Below, one piece after another: positions 1-11,178 of a DNA stretch of 64,000 nt (position 1 is the stretch's first letter; each line of letters opens with the position of its first letter). Below the pieces are notes generated by a model that saw only the letters and a program-made list of their open reading frames with translations, ran no database searches and was not told where the DNA came from. The position numbers and the translations under genes are program-made. This DNA is from Turbatrix aceti (lineage: Eukaryota > Nematoda > Chromadorea > Rhabditida > Panagrolaimidae), in contig OZ017766.1 in assembly GCA_963969345.1 (NCBI GenBank), positions 4,340,001 through 4,404,000 of the forward strand. Reading direction: 5' to 3'.

Positions 1-1619
1 TCAATGTCTGGGCCGCGAATACGCTGGCACGCGGCAGACTCTGCGGTTCGAATATCAACTTTCGGGATCGGATGTGTGTTGCACGGTTCAATGGTTTGTT
101 TTTCCTTTTTTTTTAAACTATTTGTAGTCCTTTTTTCCAGAAGAAGAAATTCGAAGATGCTTCAGCGTGCTGCGGTTGATAGCCGACGGCCTGACCACCC
201 TCAAGGAAAATTATCAGGCGTACATTGTTGAGTACACCAAGGCTCAGCTGCCTACCAAGGACACCGACTTTCGCGGATACATCAACGCTCTCGCGCAGTC
301 TATCAAGCGCTTCTCGCACCTCACGACTTCCATGTTCGACAATCATCAGGAATTTGTGGAAATCATGAATCAGACGCTGTCCGGGATTGTGAACGAGCGA
401 CCCGACGATCGCCTCGCGCGCTACGCCGACGCCGTTTTGCGGAAAGGCGGGCAAGACGGAGAGAGCAACATCGATAACCTGTCCACCGTCTTGCACTTCC
501 TCTCCCAGCTGGAATGCTTCGAGCGACCGTATCAATTGCTGCTGACCAAGAGGCTCCTGGGCCGTGTTACACCGAATGTGGACAACGAGAAGCTCGTTTG
601 CGAGGAAATGCGCGGAATCATCGGAGCTGAACACCTTCAAAAGCTCACGAGGATGGTCATGGATATTTACCAGAGCTCTGATGAAACAAAGAAGTTCCAA
701 AAGGCAAGTGAATTTTATTTTTTTGTTTCGACAACGATTTTTTTTGATTTTTAGGAGCATCCGTCGAGCTTCAAAAACGTCGAATTCCTCATCCTTCAGC
801 AGAACGCGTGGCCCGTCTTCGCCGTCAGCGAGACTTTCGGTCCTTCTGTGGCTCTGCCCGCGCTGACGACGATCAACTTGTTCAGCGAGTACTATACGAC
901 TAAGCTCCACGAGGGCCGAAAACTTACCTGGGCTCCCAGCCTTTCCACTGGTGAGTTTTTTTTTTAATGCTGGATTTGGAGCTGGTGCATGTATTTACTA
1001 CGAGTTTTCAGTTGACGTCCGACTGACCTACCTGGATAAGCACTACACCGTCACGATGACTTTTGTGCACTACGACATCATATCCTGCTTCGAAGGCTCC
1101 GATTCCCGAACACTCAATGAAATTTCGTTCATGGCGAAACTCAAGATGGAAGCCGTCAAAAAATACTTGAAGGCCCTCATCGAACAGCAGCTCCTGCTTG
1201 TCGAGAACAACGAGGATATCAAGGTAATTTTTTCTTCGCAGTATCGCAGAGGACGTTTGCAACTATTTTAGGACGTGACTGATGGTTCAACCAAAATCTA
1301 CCTCAATCTGAACCTGTCTCGCAAAAACAGCCGACTTCGTCTCCCAATTCTTTTCACCAACCGTACTTCCACCGTCGACATTCGTCCTGAGAGCACGGCT
1401 CCGGAAAACAATCAACGCATTCAGATTGAATGCGCGATCGTACGCATCATGAAGCAGCAAAAGACGTTGAAACACGTCGAACTCGTGTCCGGGGTCATCG
1501 AAGCCGTTCACGCCCGATTCACTCCCCCTGTGGTCATGATCAAGCAGTCGATCGAGTCCCTCATCGAACGGGGCTACCTCGAGAGGACTGGCGAAATTGA
1601 CGAGTACAAGTTTGTTTAA
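1..1619 (+). CDS. Cullin, C-terminal part (gene runs off the left edge)
   Basis: Scaffold subunit of a cullin-RING ubiquitin ligase. Proposed exons are 1(or 3)-93, 141-703, 755-950, 1012-1223 and 1272-1619. The first is uncertain but is open and in phase. The encoded 438+ residues cover the end of the cullin repeats, the cullin homology domain (motif GRKLTW) and the C-terminal winged helix. The neddylation motif IVRIMKQQKTLKH is present, so the acceptor lysine is kept. Downstream comes the usual pattern of IESLIERGYLER, but the protein ends in EYKFV rather than the common YxYxA end. Similarity by eye is closest to CUL1/CUL2 types, yet divergent, so I give no symbol. The intron at 704-754 starts with GC (AAG then GCAAGT) instead of GT. 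The N-terminal half lies outside the window. Confidence 0.88.
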
Positions 1620-1906
1620 CAAGGTGCTATTTACTGACTTTTTGTGCTTGTGGCATTATCAAAAAACTGCCGTGTATATTCGACAGAAGAGTATAAATTG
1701 GGCCTTTGTGACGCAGCGGTGTACGTGCACGTGCACGAAATTGTGCTTTCACCGCAGTTTATCATCCGGGTGCTCGCTACTGTTCTCTATTGTTACCCAC
1801 AGACTGATGAATCGATTTTTGATAAGAAAACAATCTAAATTGTGCACAGATTTTATTCCAACGCTTACTTACGTGTGCGTTTTTTTCAGACTTTACCTGC
1901 ACTTTT

Positions 1907-3315
1907 CTAGAGTTCATACAGGAAAAAAGCGCACAAAGCGATGAGCAAAATCGACAAATTCCAGCGTGGCGTGGAGTTTGAAGGTATCTCATTGCAGAGC
2001 TGAAATCAAACCAAACCTTTGACCACAGAAATTAATTTGCCACCCGAACTCACCGTTGTACTGTCTGGCGTGGGTTGGTACAGTTTCGAACGTTGGGTAA
2101 ATTGGGCAATGTCGCACTCTCCGCAGTTGGTGATGTTTGGCGTGATATCCATCAGAGTCGTGTGCTCGTAGCCGTTAACAAGTGGCAGGTAGTAAGCCTT
2201 TATGTAGTTTTTCGTCTTATCGGTGCCGTTTTGCCAGAGTTCAAGTGTCACACACGACGTGTAGTGCGGGTACCCGTCCTCGAAGAAGTTGGTTTTCTCA
2301 AAGCCGAAAACGGCAAAGAGAGCTGCAATGGTGGTGTCGTGGGCCGAGTATGCGTAGTACTTGATGCTTTGGACCCATTTGTCACATCCATCGCCGGAGG
2401 GCGTTGAACCGGTGGATGTGCACTCCCATTTCTGCTGGAAGTGGCCGATGATCGACCATAGAAGAGTGCCACCCCGGAGTTTGGGGATCTCAACGCTGAA
2501 GTCGATGCCTTTGTATTTTTCGAGGTCTGAAAGACGGATTTGGCATTCGCACAGATCAAAAATGCATTAAACCTACGCAGTCCATTGTTCCAGTACTGAA
2601 CCTCGTTGTTGAGTTCATTGATGACCTCGTAGACCGTCTGGTTGTTCGCCCATGTTTGGTTTACCCAATTTGGCAGGGTTTTGTTGTTCTGCAATTCAAT
2701 GTACAAAGAATCATGGACTTCCCAGAGATTTTCAGGAGTGACAGTCATTCCCGTTTGATTGGTCAAAAAATCGAAAAATTTGCTGTTGTTCTGCTGCATA
2801 AAAATGTACTCCGGGGATTCTTTCACGAGATTCCATAGATAATACTGCCTTGGACAGCGCCAGTCGGGATTCAGCGTGCTGTCGAGAGCGTCGTCGACTG
2901 TGTGCACCGGAATCGGATTAAAAGTCTGGATTCCCTGGCTTAGGTCGTATGGATAGAATGAAAGCATATTAGCCGATGCGGAAAGCAAGGTCCGGTTAAC
3001 ATCAGTGGACCGAACGTAAATTTCCTTTGGACGGTAGTTCTCGCTGATGTTCCCGATGGTTGTGTCAGGATCGACGTTCAGTGCTACGTAGCGGGCGCGC
3101 AGCGTCTGGCCGAGGTTGTACTGCTGCTCGAAGCCCAGTCGAGTGAGTTCTCCCCATCCTTCTGGCCAGTCCTGAATAGGATCTTTGGGATACGTCGTGG
3201 TAGGAGTTCGGGATCCGTGACGCCAGACGGCCTGGACCATAAGCAGGCTGTCGCTGGCTGCCAACACCTCTGCGCCCAGACACACGAAGATCAACGCCAG
3301 CACACGGAACAACAT
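1907..3315 (-). CDS. Secreted histidine acid phosphatase, copy A
   Basis: Branch-2 histidine acid phosphatase, hydrolysing phosphomonoesters outside the cell or in the gut lumen. Exons run 3315-2577, 2526-2054 and 1999-1907 (434 aa). A signal peptide (MLFRVLALIFVCLGAEVLA) precedes the catalytic motif RHGSRTP; the proton-donor motif SAHDTT is in exon 2. I start at 3315 because all three paralogues share the xMxFRVL start of the signal peptide; an in-frame ATG at 3429 would add an unshared extension. Exon 3 ends in a hydrophobic tail (LSILLIALCAFFLYEL), which suggests a membrane anchor or GPI signal. This copy lacks the intron that copies B and C carry after the NYIK/NYVK codons. Confidence 0.92.
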
Positions 3316-4270
3316 TGGAGTCACCCGCAAAAATGCAAAGCTTGACGACGTCTTAGCACCTTTTAAACTGGCTTGGCGAATCTTAACTGATAACAGATTC
3401 CGCTTGTCGAAGACACTTATCAATTTCACACGTTGCTAAAAAATGAGTTTTTGGGCTGCTCTGATTTTAGATGAGTGAGTATGACGAGAATGGCGAATAC
3501 TTGAAAGCACGTCTCAAAAAGTATCGCATCAGAGAAATAACTCTATTTATTCAGATTTTTACTAACAAAATAATTGATCACAAAAAAACTAACGTTTTTT
3601 CAATACTGAACAACATTTATGAATCACAGACGTCCAAAGCAAAGGCCAAAAAGCAGTGACATTCACGTTTTTGCGATATTTTTTTAAAGGTGTCCAAACT
3701 GGCCCTCTTTACTTTATCAATGATTTATGCTAATACACTGTTTGAATAATCCCCTTATTTAGTGTCATGGAGCATTGCATTTTAGTTACTGTAAGGTGCG
3801 ATGCTCACTTTGTTCAAAACTCGTGATTTGTGATTTTGATGTTGTTATGTTCTAAAAGAGAGCTAAAAAGTTACGGTATCGAGATTCCATTCCACCATCA
3901 TTTGACCGTATCGAATCGCACGGACATCATCAACGCGGGTACAGCTGTTGCGTACGACACTTTGTTGCTTCTGGATTGCGCGAACTGTGCTCAACGCAGA
4001 ACTCAACGGTGCATACCGACATCAGGGCGCTGCATAAAAGAATGCTTATTTTCATAAGACAGCCATGATTATGCTAAACGATATGATGCAACAATTCGGG
4101 GTACAACAATATTGGCAGATACAAAATGAACCGGTACTCCGCTCAATCCAACAATCAATTCTGACCTATGTCATTTTCAGTTAATTTATTTGAAAAACAA
4201 ATCCTTCAGATGTCGTTTCAAGTATACAGAAAATTACAAAAAAATTTCTTGACGCAGTCTTTTCACCTTA
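3316..4270. other. Spacer between phosphatase copies A and B
   Basis: AT-rich spacer of about 950 bp. It should hold the promoter of copy A and the 3' flank of copy B. Short open frames here have no recognisable domain, and I see no phosphatase exon remnant. Confidence 0.5.
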
Positions 4271-5748
4271 TTAGAGGACTAAGATCTTCTTATATAAGTT
4301 CTTTCTTGCGTCGCTAAGAGATTGGTAACGTTTTGGTATTGTCGCATCAGGAAGTTCTGTGCGTTTTGGAGCATCAACATCAGGTGATACGTTATTGCAA
4401 AGCTGAAATCAAATTTGAGCACAGATATTAATTTCGCATTAAATTACCGATAAACTGTCCGGCAGGGGTTGGTACACTTTCGAACGTTGAGTAAATTGGG
4501 CAATGTCGCACTCATCGCAGTTGGTGATGTTTGGCGTGATATCCAACAGAGTCGTGTGTTCGTGGTCGCCAACCAGAGGCAGGTAGTAAGCCTAAAGTTT
4601 CAAGTTCCGTGTCTCGCTCAGTTTTTTTAGTAAATCATACCTTTATGTAATTCTTTGCCTTGTCAGTACCGTTTTGCCATAATTCGAGAGCCACACACGA
4701 CGAATAGTGCGGGTAACCATTTTTCATGAAGTTGGTCTTTTCGAAACCAAAAACCGAAAAAAGCGCCGCAAGGGTGGTGTCATGGGCCGAATACGCGTAG
4801 TATTTGATGTCTTTGACAAATTCATTACAACCGGAATTCTGAGTATCTGGGTTGGATGACGCGCAATCCCACTTCTGCTGAAAGCGGTTGATAAGTTCCC
4901 AAAGCAGAGTGCCACCTCGGAGTTTGGGAATCTCGACGCTGAAGTCGATGTCGTTGTATTTTGCGAGATCTGAAATACAGAAATGGCATGGACACAGACC
5001 GAATTGATTTCAACTTACGTAGTCCGTTGTCCCAGTACTCAACTTCGTCGTTGAGCATCTTTATCTTCTGGCGCACAGTCAGATTATTTTGCCACTTCTG
5101 ATATACCCAGTCCGGCAGAGCTTTGTTGTTTTTTGATTCAATGAATAAAATGTCATTGACTTCCCAAATATTATCCGGGGTAATGGGCCATCCCGTCTTG
5201 TTTTCCAAAAAATCGAAAAAGTCAATGTTGTTCTTCAGCATTGCATTGTATTCCGGGGTTTGTTTCACAAAGCTCCACAAGTATTTCTTCCGGGGACATG
5301 TTCTGTCAGGGTTCAGCGTGTAGTCTATAGGATTGCTGATAGTATGTACCGGGACCGGATTATAATCCTCGATGCCCTTGGTGAAGTCATAAGGATAGAA
5401 GGAAAACATGTTGGCAGACGCTGAAAGCAGAGTTCGGTTAACGTCCGTGGAGCGGACGTAAATCTCGCTAGGATTGTAATCCGGGCTGATGCCGTCGATG
5501 GCTGTTTCCTCTGATTTTATGTAGCGTTCGCGCAGTGTGTTTCCAAGGTCGTATTGCTGCTTGAAGCCCAGTCGAGTCAATTCTCCCTCTCCTTCCGGCC
5601 ATTCCTTGTTCAAATCTTTGGGGTACGTCCGGGTAGGAGTTCGGGATCCGTGACGCCAGATAGCCTGGACCAACAGAAGGCGATCACGGGCCGCCAACAC
5701 ATCCGCTCCCAAACACAAGAAAAACAAGAATAACACACGGAACCACAT
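4271..5748 (-). CDS. Secreted histidine acid phosphatase, copy B
   Basis: Paralogue of copy A in tandem. Exons are 5748-5019, 4969-4641, 4591-4448 and 4402-4271 (444 aa). The signal peptide (MWFRVLFLFFLCLGADVLA), catalytic RHGSRTP and SAHDTT are intact. An in-frame ATG at 5781 would add 11 residues before the signal peptide. It has one more intron (4592-4640) than copy A. The last exon encodes a polar, lysine-rich tail ending KKILVL, unlike the hydrophobic tail of copy A, so this product looks freely secreted. The cysteine-bearing stretch NITNCDECDIAQFTQ near the C-terminus is shared by the three copies. Confidence 0.92.
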
Positions 5749-5959
5749 TGAAGACAAAAAGTAAGGACTTGCAGGCTTCATAGTGGCTTTAAATAAGTTG
5801 TCGACGACACTTTATGAACTCCACATCTATTAAGGCACTTTGTGACTTTCACACTTTCAAAAACTTTTTTCAGAATGGTTTTTGCGAGCACATATTGGAC
5901 GTTCCATTAGGCATCAAAAAAATCATGCGAAACTCGCAAGCTTTCTGAATATAATTCAT

Positions 5960-6170
5960 CGTAAAATCAAGAGTGTTTTAACGTTCTGGTGTCGTCACAT
6001 AATCAGATGAAGTTACTGTCTTTGAATCAGGATTCTCGCGATACATCATTACAAAGCTAAAACTTTTTTTTCAAAAAATGCGATATAGCAATGTTGCATC
6101 CGCAGTTGAATTTCTTTGTTCTGTGCTCGTAATCCGTAGTCTCCAACCAGAGACAGATAATAAGCCTAAA
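5960..6170 (-). pseudogene. Decayed 3' end of a fourth acid phosphatase gene
   Basis: Read on the minus strand, 6056-5970 resembles the last exon of copy B: a TTTAG acceptor, then LCNDVSRES and a stop. About 6080-6165 matches parts of exon 3 with large internal deletions. No catalytic region is present. It lies between copies B and C and could be a fourth gene remnant or the displaced 3' end of copy C, whose own last exon is missing. Similarity is by eye. Confidence 0.6.
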
Positions 6171-6590
6171 GTTTCAAGTTCCGTTTCTTGCACAGACTTG
6201 AAAATAGCAACTGAAGTTCAGCCACCACCGATAGTGCCCGCAAGTTGCGGCAACGCGCGCGCAACTGATCAACCCATCAACTGACGCCGGCCAAACCATT
6301 CTTGGTCAGTCAGTCGAAAAACCCTTCTTTGCGGACAAAAAAATGGCGTTTTAGTATGAGTGGTAGCATTTATTTGTCACTCGCGAATAAGTCAATGAAT
6401 TATCGTGTTACCACCTAGACCAACTTTTCTCAGTTGATTTATTCGCGAGTGACCTCAGTTGATGGGTTGATCAGTTGCGCGCGTTGTTACAACTTGCGGG
6501 CATTATCGGGCGATGAACTTCACTTGCTATTTTCGAGTTCGCGTAAAAACGGAACTTGAAACTTTAGGCTTATTACCTGCATCTGGTTGG
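6143..6590. repeat. Long inverted repeat carrying a phosphatase intron/exon piece
   Basis: Arms of about 135-140 bp (6143-6283 and 6456-6590) are reverse complements with scattered mismatches, separated by about 170 bp. The outer 45 bp or so of each arm is the phosphatase intron-2 end plus exon-3 start (CTTTAG then GCTTA.TACCTG). This fragment therefore occurs once on each strand. The inner 90 bp of each arm is not phosphatase. The whole could fold into a long hairpin. Confidence 0.8.
6376..6453. repeat. Inner inverted repeat nested in the larger one
   Basis: GTCACTCGCGAATAA at 6376-6390 is matched exactly by its reverse complement at 6439-6453, enclosing 48 bp. It sits in the loop of the larger inverted repeat. 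It resembles a tiny MITE or the stem of a two-step hairpin; no coding capacity. Confidence 0.7.
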
Positions 6591-6748
6591 CCCAACATTA
6601 TCTACTGCGGCGCACTATTTTTTACATCCAGTATTCATGCATCGATCAATGTATTATATTTAGTCACTTTTTTAGACATTATCGAACACAACTTTTAGAA
6701 TTACCTTTCTTAGTTGCATTTATGTTTTCTTGATGCTCTGATGTTACA

Positions 6749-8036
6749 TTATTTGCACGGCATATACAGCTCTGACCGTTTGGCAAATTGGGCAAGGTCG
6801 CATTCTCCGCAGTTTGTAATGTTTGGCGTGATGTCAAAAAGAGTCGTGTGTTCGTAATCACCAATAAGTGGCAGGTAGTAAGCCTAAAGTTTCAAGTATC
6901 AATTTTATTCGTTGTTTTCAACCATACCTTTACGTAGTTCTTTGATTTGTCAGTACCATTCTGCCATAATTCAAGGGTTACACACGAAGAATAATGCGGG
7001 AAACCGGCTTCAAAATAGTTTGTGTTTTCGAAGCCAAAAACAGAAAAAAGAGACGCAATGGTAACGTCATGGGCCGAAAATGCGTAATATTTGATGTTTT
7101 GCAACCAGTCACCGTTGTCGTTGCAGCCGTTGTCGTAACGCGCAGGGTTTGATGGTTCACAATCCCATTTTTTTTGAAAACGGTCAATGAGTGACCACAA
7201 TAGGGCGCCGCCTTTGTATTTTGGAATCTCGACGCTAAAGTTGATGCCTTTGTAATTTGCGAGGTCTAAAAAACAGAATCTACATACATAGAAACAAGTA
7301 AAAATGGCTTCAACCTACGCTGTCCGTACTCCCAGTATACAAACTCATCGCTCAGTTTCTTAAGAACTTCGTAAACAGTTTGATTATTTTCCCACACCTG
7401 GTGGACCCAATCAGGCAAGCTTTTGTTGTTTTGTAATTCGATAAATGTTGCGTCGTAGATTTCTTCCAGATTTCCTGGATTAACAGACATTCCTGTTTGG
7501 ATCGTCAAAAAGTCAAAAAAGGCACTGTTACTCTGCTGCATGATTTTGTACTCCGGCGTTTCTTTGAAAAGATCCTCGAGGTTGGGTTTTATATCGCATT
7601 TTTCATTGATTTTTGGTTTATTGTCTTGTGGCTGGCTTGCTGTATGCACCGGAACCGGATTAAAACCATCGATCCCGTAGGGGTAGAAGGCAACCATGTT
7701 GGTAGCCGCGGATACCAGAGTTCGGTCATAATCAGTAGACTGCACGTAGATGTCGTTGTGTTGGTAGTCCTGGCTGATGCCTTTGATGGCTGTTTCCTTT
7801 GATGTTATGTAACGTTCGCGCAGTGTTTTTCCGAGGTTGTACTGCTGCTTGAAGCCCAGTTGAGTGAGTTGACCCCATCCTTCCGGCCACTTCTGAATTG
7901 GATCATTAGGGTATGTATCGATGGGAGTTCGGGATCCATGACGCCAGATAGCTTGGACCATCAACAGGCTGTCACTGGCTGCCAACACATTTGCATTCAG
8001 ATACAGGAAGATCAGTGATAGCACACGAAACCACAT
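6749..8036 (-). CDS. Secreted histidine acid phosphatase, copy C
   Basis: Third tandem paralogue. Exons are 8036-7319, 7265-6928 and 6883-6749 (396 aa). A signal peptide (MWFRVLSLIFLYLNANVLA), RHGSRTP and SAHDVT are present, so the catalytic core looks intact. The reading frame stops in exon 3 (ending LYMPCK) at the point where copies A and B splice to a fourth segment, so the C-terminal tail is missing. The last exon may have been cut off by the rearrangement at 5960-6600. The deletion around Cys residues in mid-protein relative to A and B is small. Confidence 0.88.
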
Positions 8037-8173
8037 TGGACTTCGGATGCTGCCCACGATTTTTTTCTCTGACTGAAGCAATGTTGCAAGTCAGAAACGT
8101 TTCTTCAAAAGTTTAAAAAATAAATATTTATAAATCTGCTTTGACACAGGAAAAGCAACGCATACAAACGAAA

Positions 8174-8389
8174 CTACACCTTGAATTGCTTTGAAATGGC
8201 TTCACATTTTTTTTCCACAAAATTTTTGACAGTTTTATCATCTGAATGTTTTTTTAAAGTGCTGATATGGCTTTTACGAGTGACAAAGAAGAACACTAGT
8301 ACTTTGCTGCCTGCGTACTGTGTTTTACATACCCGGCAGTGATTCAGTTTATTAAGACAATTTATAAAAGCGTGTTGACAGCATCTCAT
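8174..8389 (-). CDS. Small zinc-finger-like open frame (doubtful)
   Basis: A 71-residue frame with a CRVC pair followed about 20 residues later by SHISTLKKH, a spacing reminiscent of BED or C2H2 fingers of transposase-related proteins, then a lysine-rich end and a stop. No upstream exon could be joined. It may be a relic of a transposase-derived gene or a chance frame; 8037-8644 otherwise holds only spacer. Confidence 0.2.
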   Translation of the reverse strand: MRCCQHAFINCLNKLNHCRVCKTQYAGSKVLVFFFVTRKSHISTLKKHSDDKTVKNFVEKKCEAISKQFKV

Positions 8390-8574
8390 TTAAGGTATTA
8401 GCTAGAAAAATTGCGGAAGAGCTGTAATCCGGGCATTAAGAGATTTTGACGTCCTGGTTTGATGCCCACATTTTTTTGTTCTTGTTCTGTGCTCACGCCT
8501 TTTTTTAAAAAGCGTGGATTCAAACGACCGTACGCGGCTGACAGGGACAATGAGGCATTTATTTATTTCATTCA

Positions 8575-8580
8575 TTTATT
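8575..8580 (-). terminator. Poly(A) signal AATAAA of the chemoreceptor gene
   Basis: AATAAA on the minus strand about 65 bp past the stop of the Str-type receptor, within a short TTTA-rich stretch; further AATAAA copies follow. Confidence 0.5.
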
Positions 8581-8644
8581 CGCACACAAACTTCTCAGTG
8601 CTTTAGCGCTACATTAGTACAAAACAATATCTTGTAGCTACACA

Positions 8645-9717
8645 CTAACAAACGCTGGAGACTTTCCCACGCCGAGGCTTCGTGGGACGATTCCGGGGAA
8701 CAACGGTCGTAGATGCGGCGTTAATGTTTTGCTGGTTTGTAACACTGACTTTGCTGAAATTGCCTCCCAGGAAACCAAAGAGTGCATTCCGGTAATTTCG
8801 GATGATAAGAATGGTCGTGAAAGGCCGGACGACGGGCATGAACGCGAGAATAAGAATGATGATCGTGCCGACGCCGTCGATCCGGACTCTGAGGAAGGTT
8901 AGCGTGCACGCGACGCCCAAAGGCACGAGAAAAAATACAGTCGGCAGAATTATCTGCACGAAAAAGGCCGCCGACACCTGTCGACTGAGGTTGTGATTCT
9001 TGATGGCTTTGGCGTAATCGATGGTGCGAAAGTGTTTGTAGATTTTGTAGCTCGTTGTGCAGATTATTGCATACGTGACAAATATTAGGATGTAGCAGTA
9101 GACAAAGAGCAGGATAAGCGGGAGTCCGATCTCGCAGCCGATGAACGTCGGCAGCGGGTGAACGTAAAATGGATCCTCTGCCAGGAGCTTGCCGTACGTC
9201 CGCATAAAGTGCTCGTCTGGACGGTAGACAAAGATGCAGCCCACGCCAAAGCCCACAGATGCCGCTATGCCGATGCCGGTGTAGAGAGAGTAAAGCCACA
9301 TGGGCATCTGTTCTTTGCTGAGGAGTTTGTGGCGGTAGAGGAACTGCACGGGTATCGTGGTCACGCAGAGGAAGAGCGAAGTCGCCCAGATGGACGTGCA
9401 GAGGGATACGGTCATTGGGGGGCTCTGACTCAGAGGACCGTGCATCATGAGGAAAAACTTTCCGTCTTTGTAGTCCGTTTGCTGGAAAGGCTCTGAACTG
9501 AATCCGAAATCCATGAAAAAACACATACGGATTTAAAAACAATATTCAAAAAGGTCATGAACAGTTCGAAAGCGCAATTTTGCTTCAAAATAAACGAATA
9601 GTGCCTCATAGGCGACGAAGTGTGCTTTTCAACGAGATACAGTAATACTACGTTTTCGACGATAGCTAGCGAAGAAGTGGCGTATATCCAGACGTCGACA
9701 AAAGCTCGGAGAGTCAT
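8645..9717 (-). CDS. Serpentine chemoreceptor, Str-like 7TM GPCR
   Basis: Predicted nematode chemosensory GPCR of 341 residues from exons 9717-9529 and 9481-8645. The 47-bp intron (GTATGT...TTTCCAG) is the only combination of a good donor and acceptor that keeps frame. Seven hydrophobic segments are visible. TM1 follows directly on the N-terminus (LAIVENVVLLYLV), TM3 ends in QFLYRH, matching the FxYRY-type motif of the Str superfamily, and TM7 ends in PFTTILIIRNYR, like the end of Str/Srj receptors. The tail is basic. Expression in sensory neurons is expected from the family, not from the sequence. Which subfamily (Str, Srj, Srd) is not certain. Confidence 0.82.
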
Positions 9718-11178
9718 TTCGGACGGCTTTCGATTGTTCGAACTAACAAATCTGCGAGATTTTGCAAGCCGCGTTGTTTTTGACGTCTTCGCAGGTGCAA
9801 ATGCTGCATAGGCACATGTATGTCGAATCCTCCGGATTTTGTTGCCTGTGCCGTGCCGGTAATTTTCGCGTATTCAGGGATAATACGGTGCGCTTTCTAC
9901 AAATAGCCTCATTACTTCAAACATCCACGAGACAGGAGGACAAAAAAAACCACTATGACGGCATAAAAAGTGCGTAATAAGAAAACGTCTTCGATCAGAG
10001 AACTGACATGAGCGACACCTGTCGAGAGGTGCCGGGCCGAGATTGCACCGCCCCACTTATTGCGCGACTGATGAGGTTTGTGTGCCACTGGACAGAGGCT
10101 TTTGAATAGACCAGGTGCCATGAGACACTGTTTGACCACGCCACACCCGGTATGGTATGCCTTTGTGTGCTTTTTTTTTCTTGTCTGGTTCGGTCGCATG
10201 AGAACACGTCTTCGGTGAAACGAGGGTAAAAACTGTAAAAACAGTATGCCATTAGGGACTGAATACATAACATCTCCAATCTTTGGCTTTTTTGAGACTT
10301 TGCATACACAATAATTATGAGTAGTGCACTATTGCACTCCGCTCCGAGGCAAAACACACGACCGGTGTCATTTGTTTTACCTGAAAAGAAGCAAGCAAGT
10401 CAACAATCTTGAAAGAAGCGTTGCGCGATCCGACAAAAGAAGGGACCGCTTCTGCAGCTCGTCGGTAGACAAAACGCATCCCTACAACAACAAACCTTGC
10501 AAGCCCACAAAAAACACGCATTTATTTTTTACGGTTGGAACAATGGAGAAGTTGCAGGTATAAGAGAGTGAAATGTGATGCGACCCGGGCGTGAGGACAA
10601 CAGCCCCCCGCAGACCTGCTCCACTCGATCGCGGCCGGCCCCGGCGAGATCGCGTCATGAACGATTTATCCGAAATACATATTTATGTATGCTGCGCCGT
10701 CGTCGTTTGATGACGGAAAAGTTACCTCCCTCTCATTGAGTTTTTTTTTTCGCGATCGATCCAAAAAGATTTCCGCTAGCTGCCACCGAGGTGAGATCAC
10801 ACCTTGATGACATAACAAATTATGAACCAAACAACTGGGCGTTTTTGTCGGGGGCCTCGTTCGTTTTTCTAACTCACCCACGCGCTTTTCACTGCGATTT
10901 GCAACATTCTCGTCTATCTAGGCTTGTAATTTATTCAAAAAATGTTTGTGAATCTGGTGAAGAGGATTGCTACTTTTTTTTACGCGAAATACGATACGCC
11001 GCGCAATTAGGGGTATCTCTCAGGGGAATCGCGTCGAGTTGTCTACCTTTTCTGATGGGCTGCAGTCCCGCAGTCGGTCTGGGCCACGTGAAGTGTACTT
11101 TCCTCTCAGCCCTCGCTGTCCGTCTTTTTGATCCAATCCGATCAAAAACAACCAAAAACAAATTATCGTTGCAGGACC
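9718..11178. other. Divergent intergenic region
   Basis: About 1.46 kb between the head of the chemoreceptor gene (-) and the first candidate exon of the phosphatase gene (+), so it should contain both promoters. Open frames here overlap in several frames and show no domain; I see no RNA gene. Confidence 0.5.

Noticed and set aside
113..910. 265-codon minus-strand frame opposite the cullin gene
   Set aside because: It is the complement of a coding exon and intron, contains intron sequence in its middle and shows no domain.
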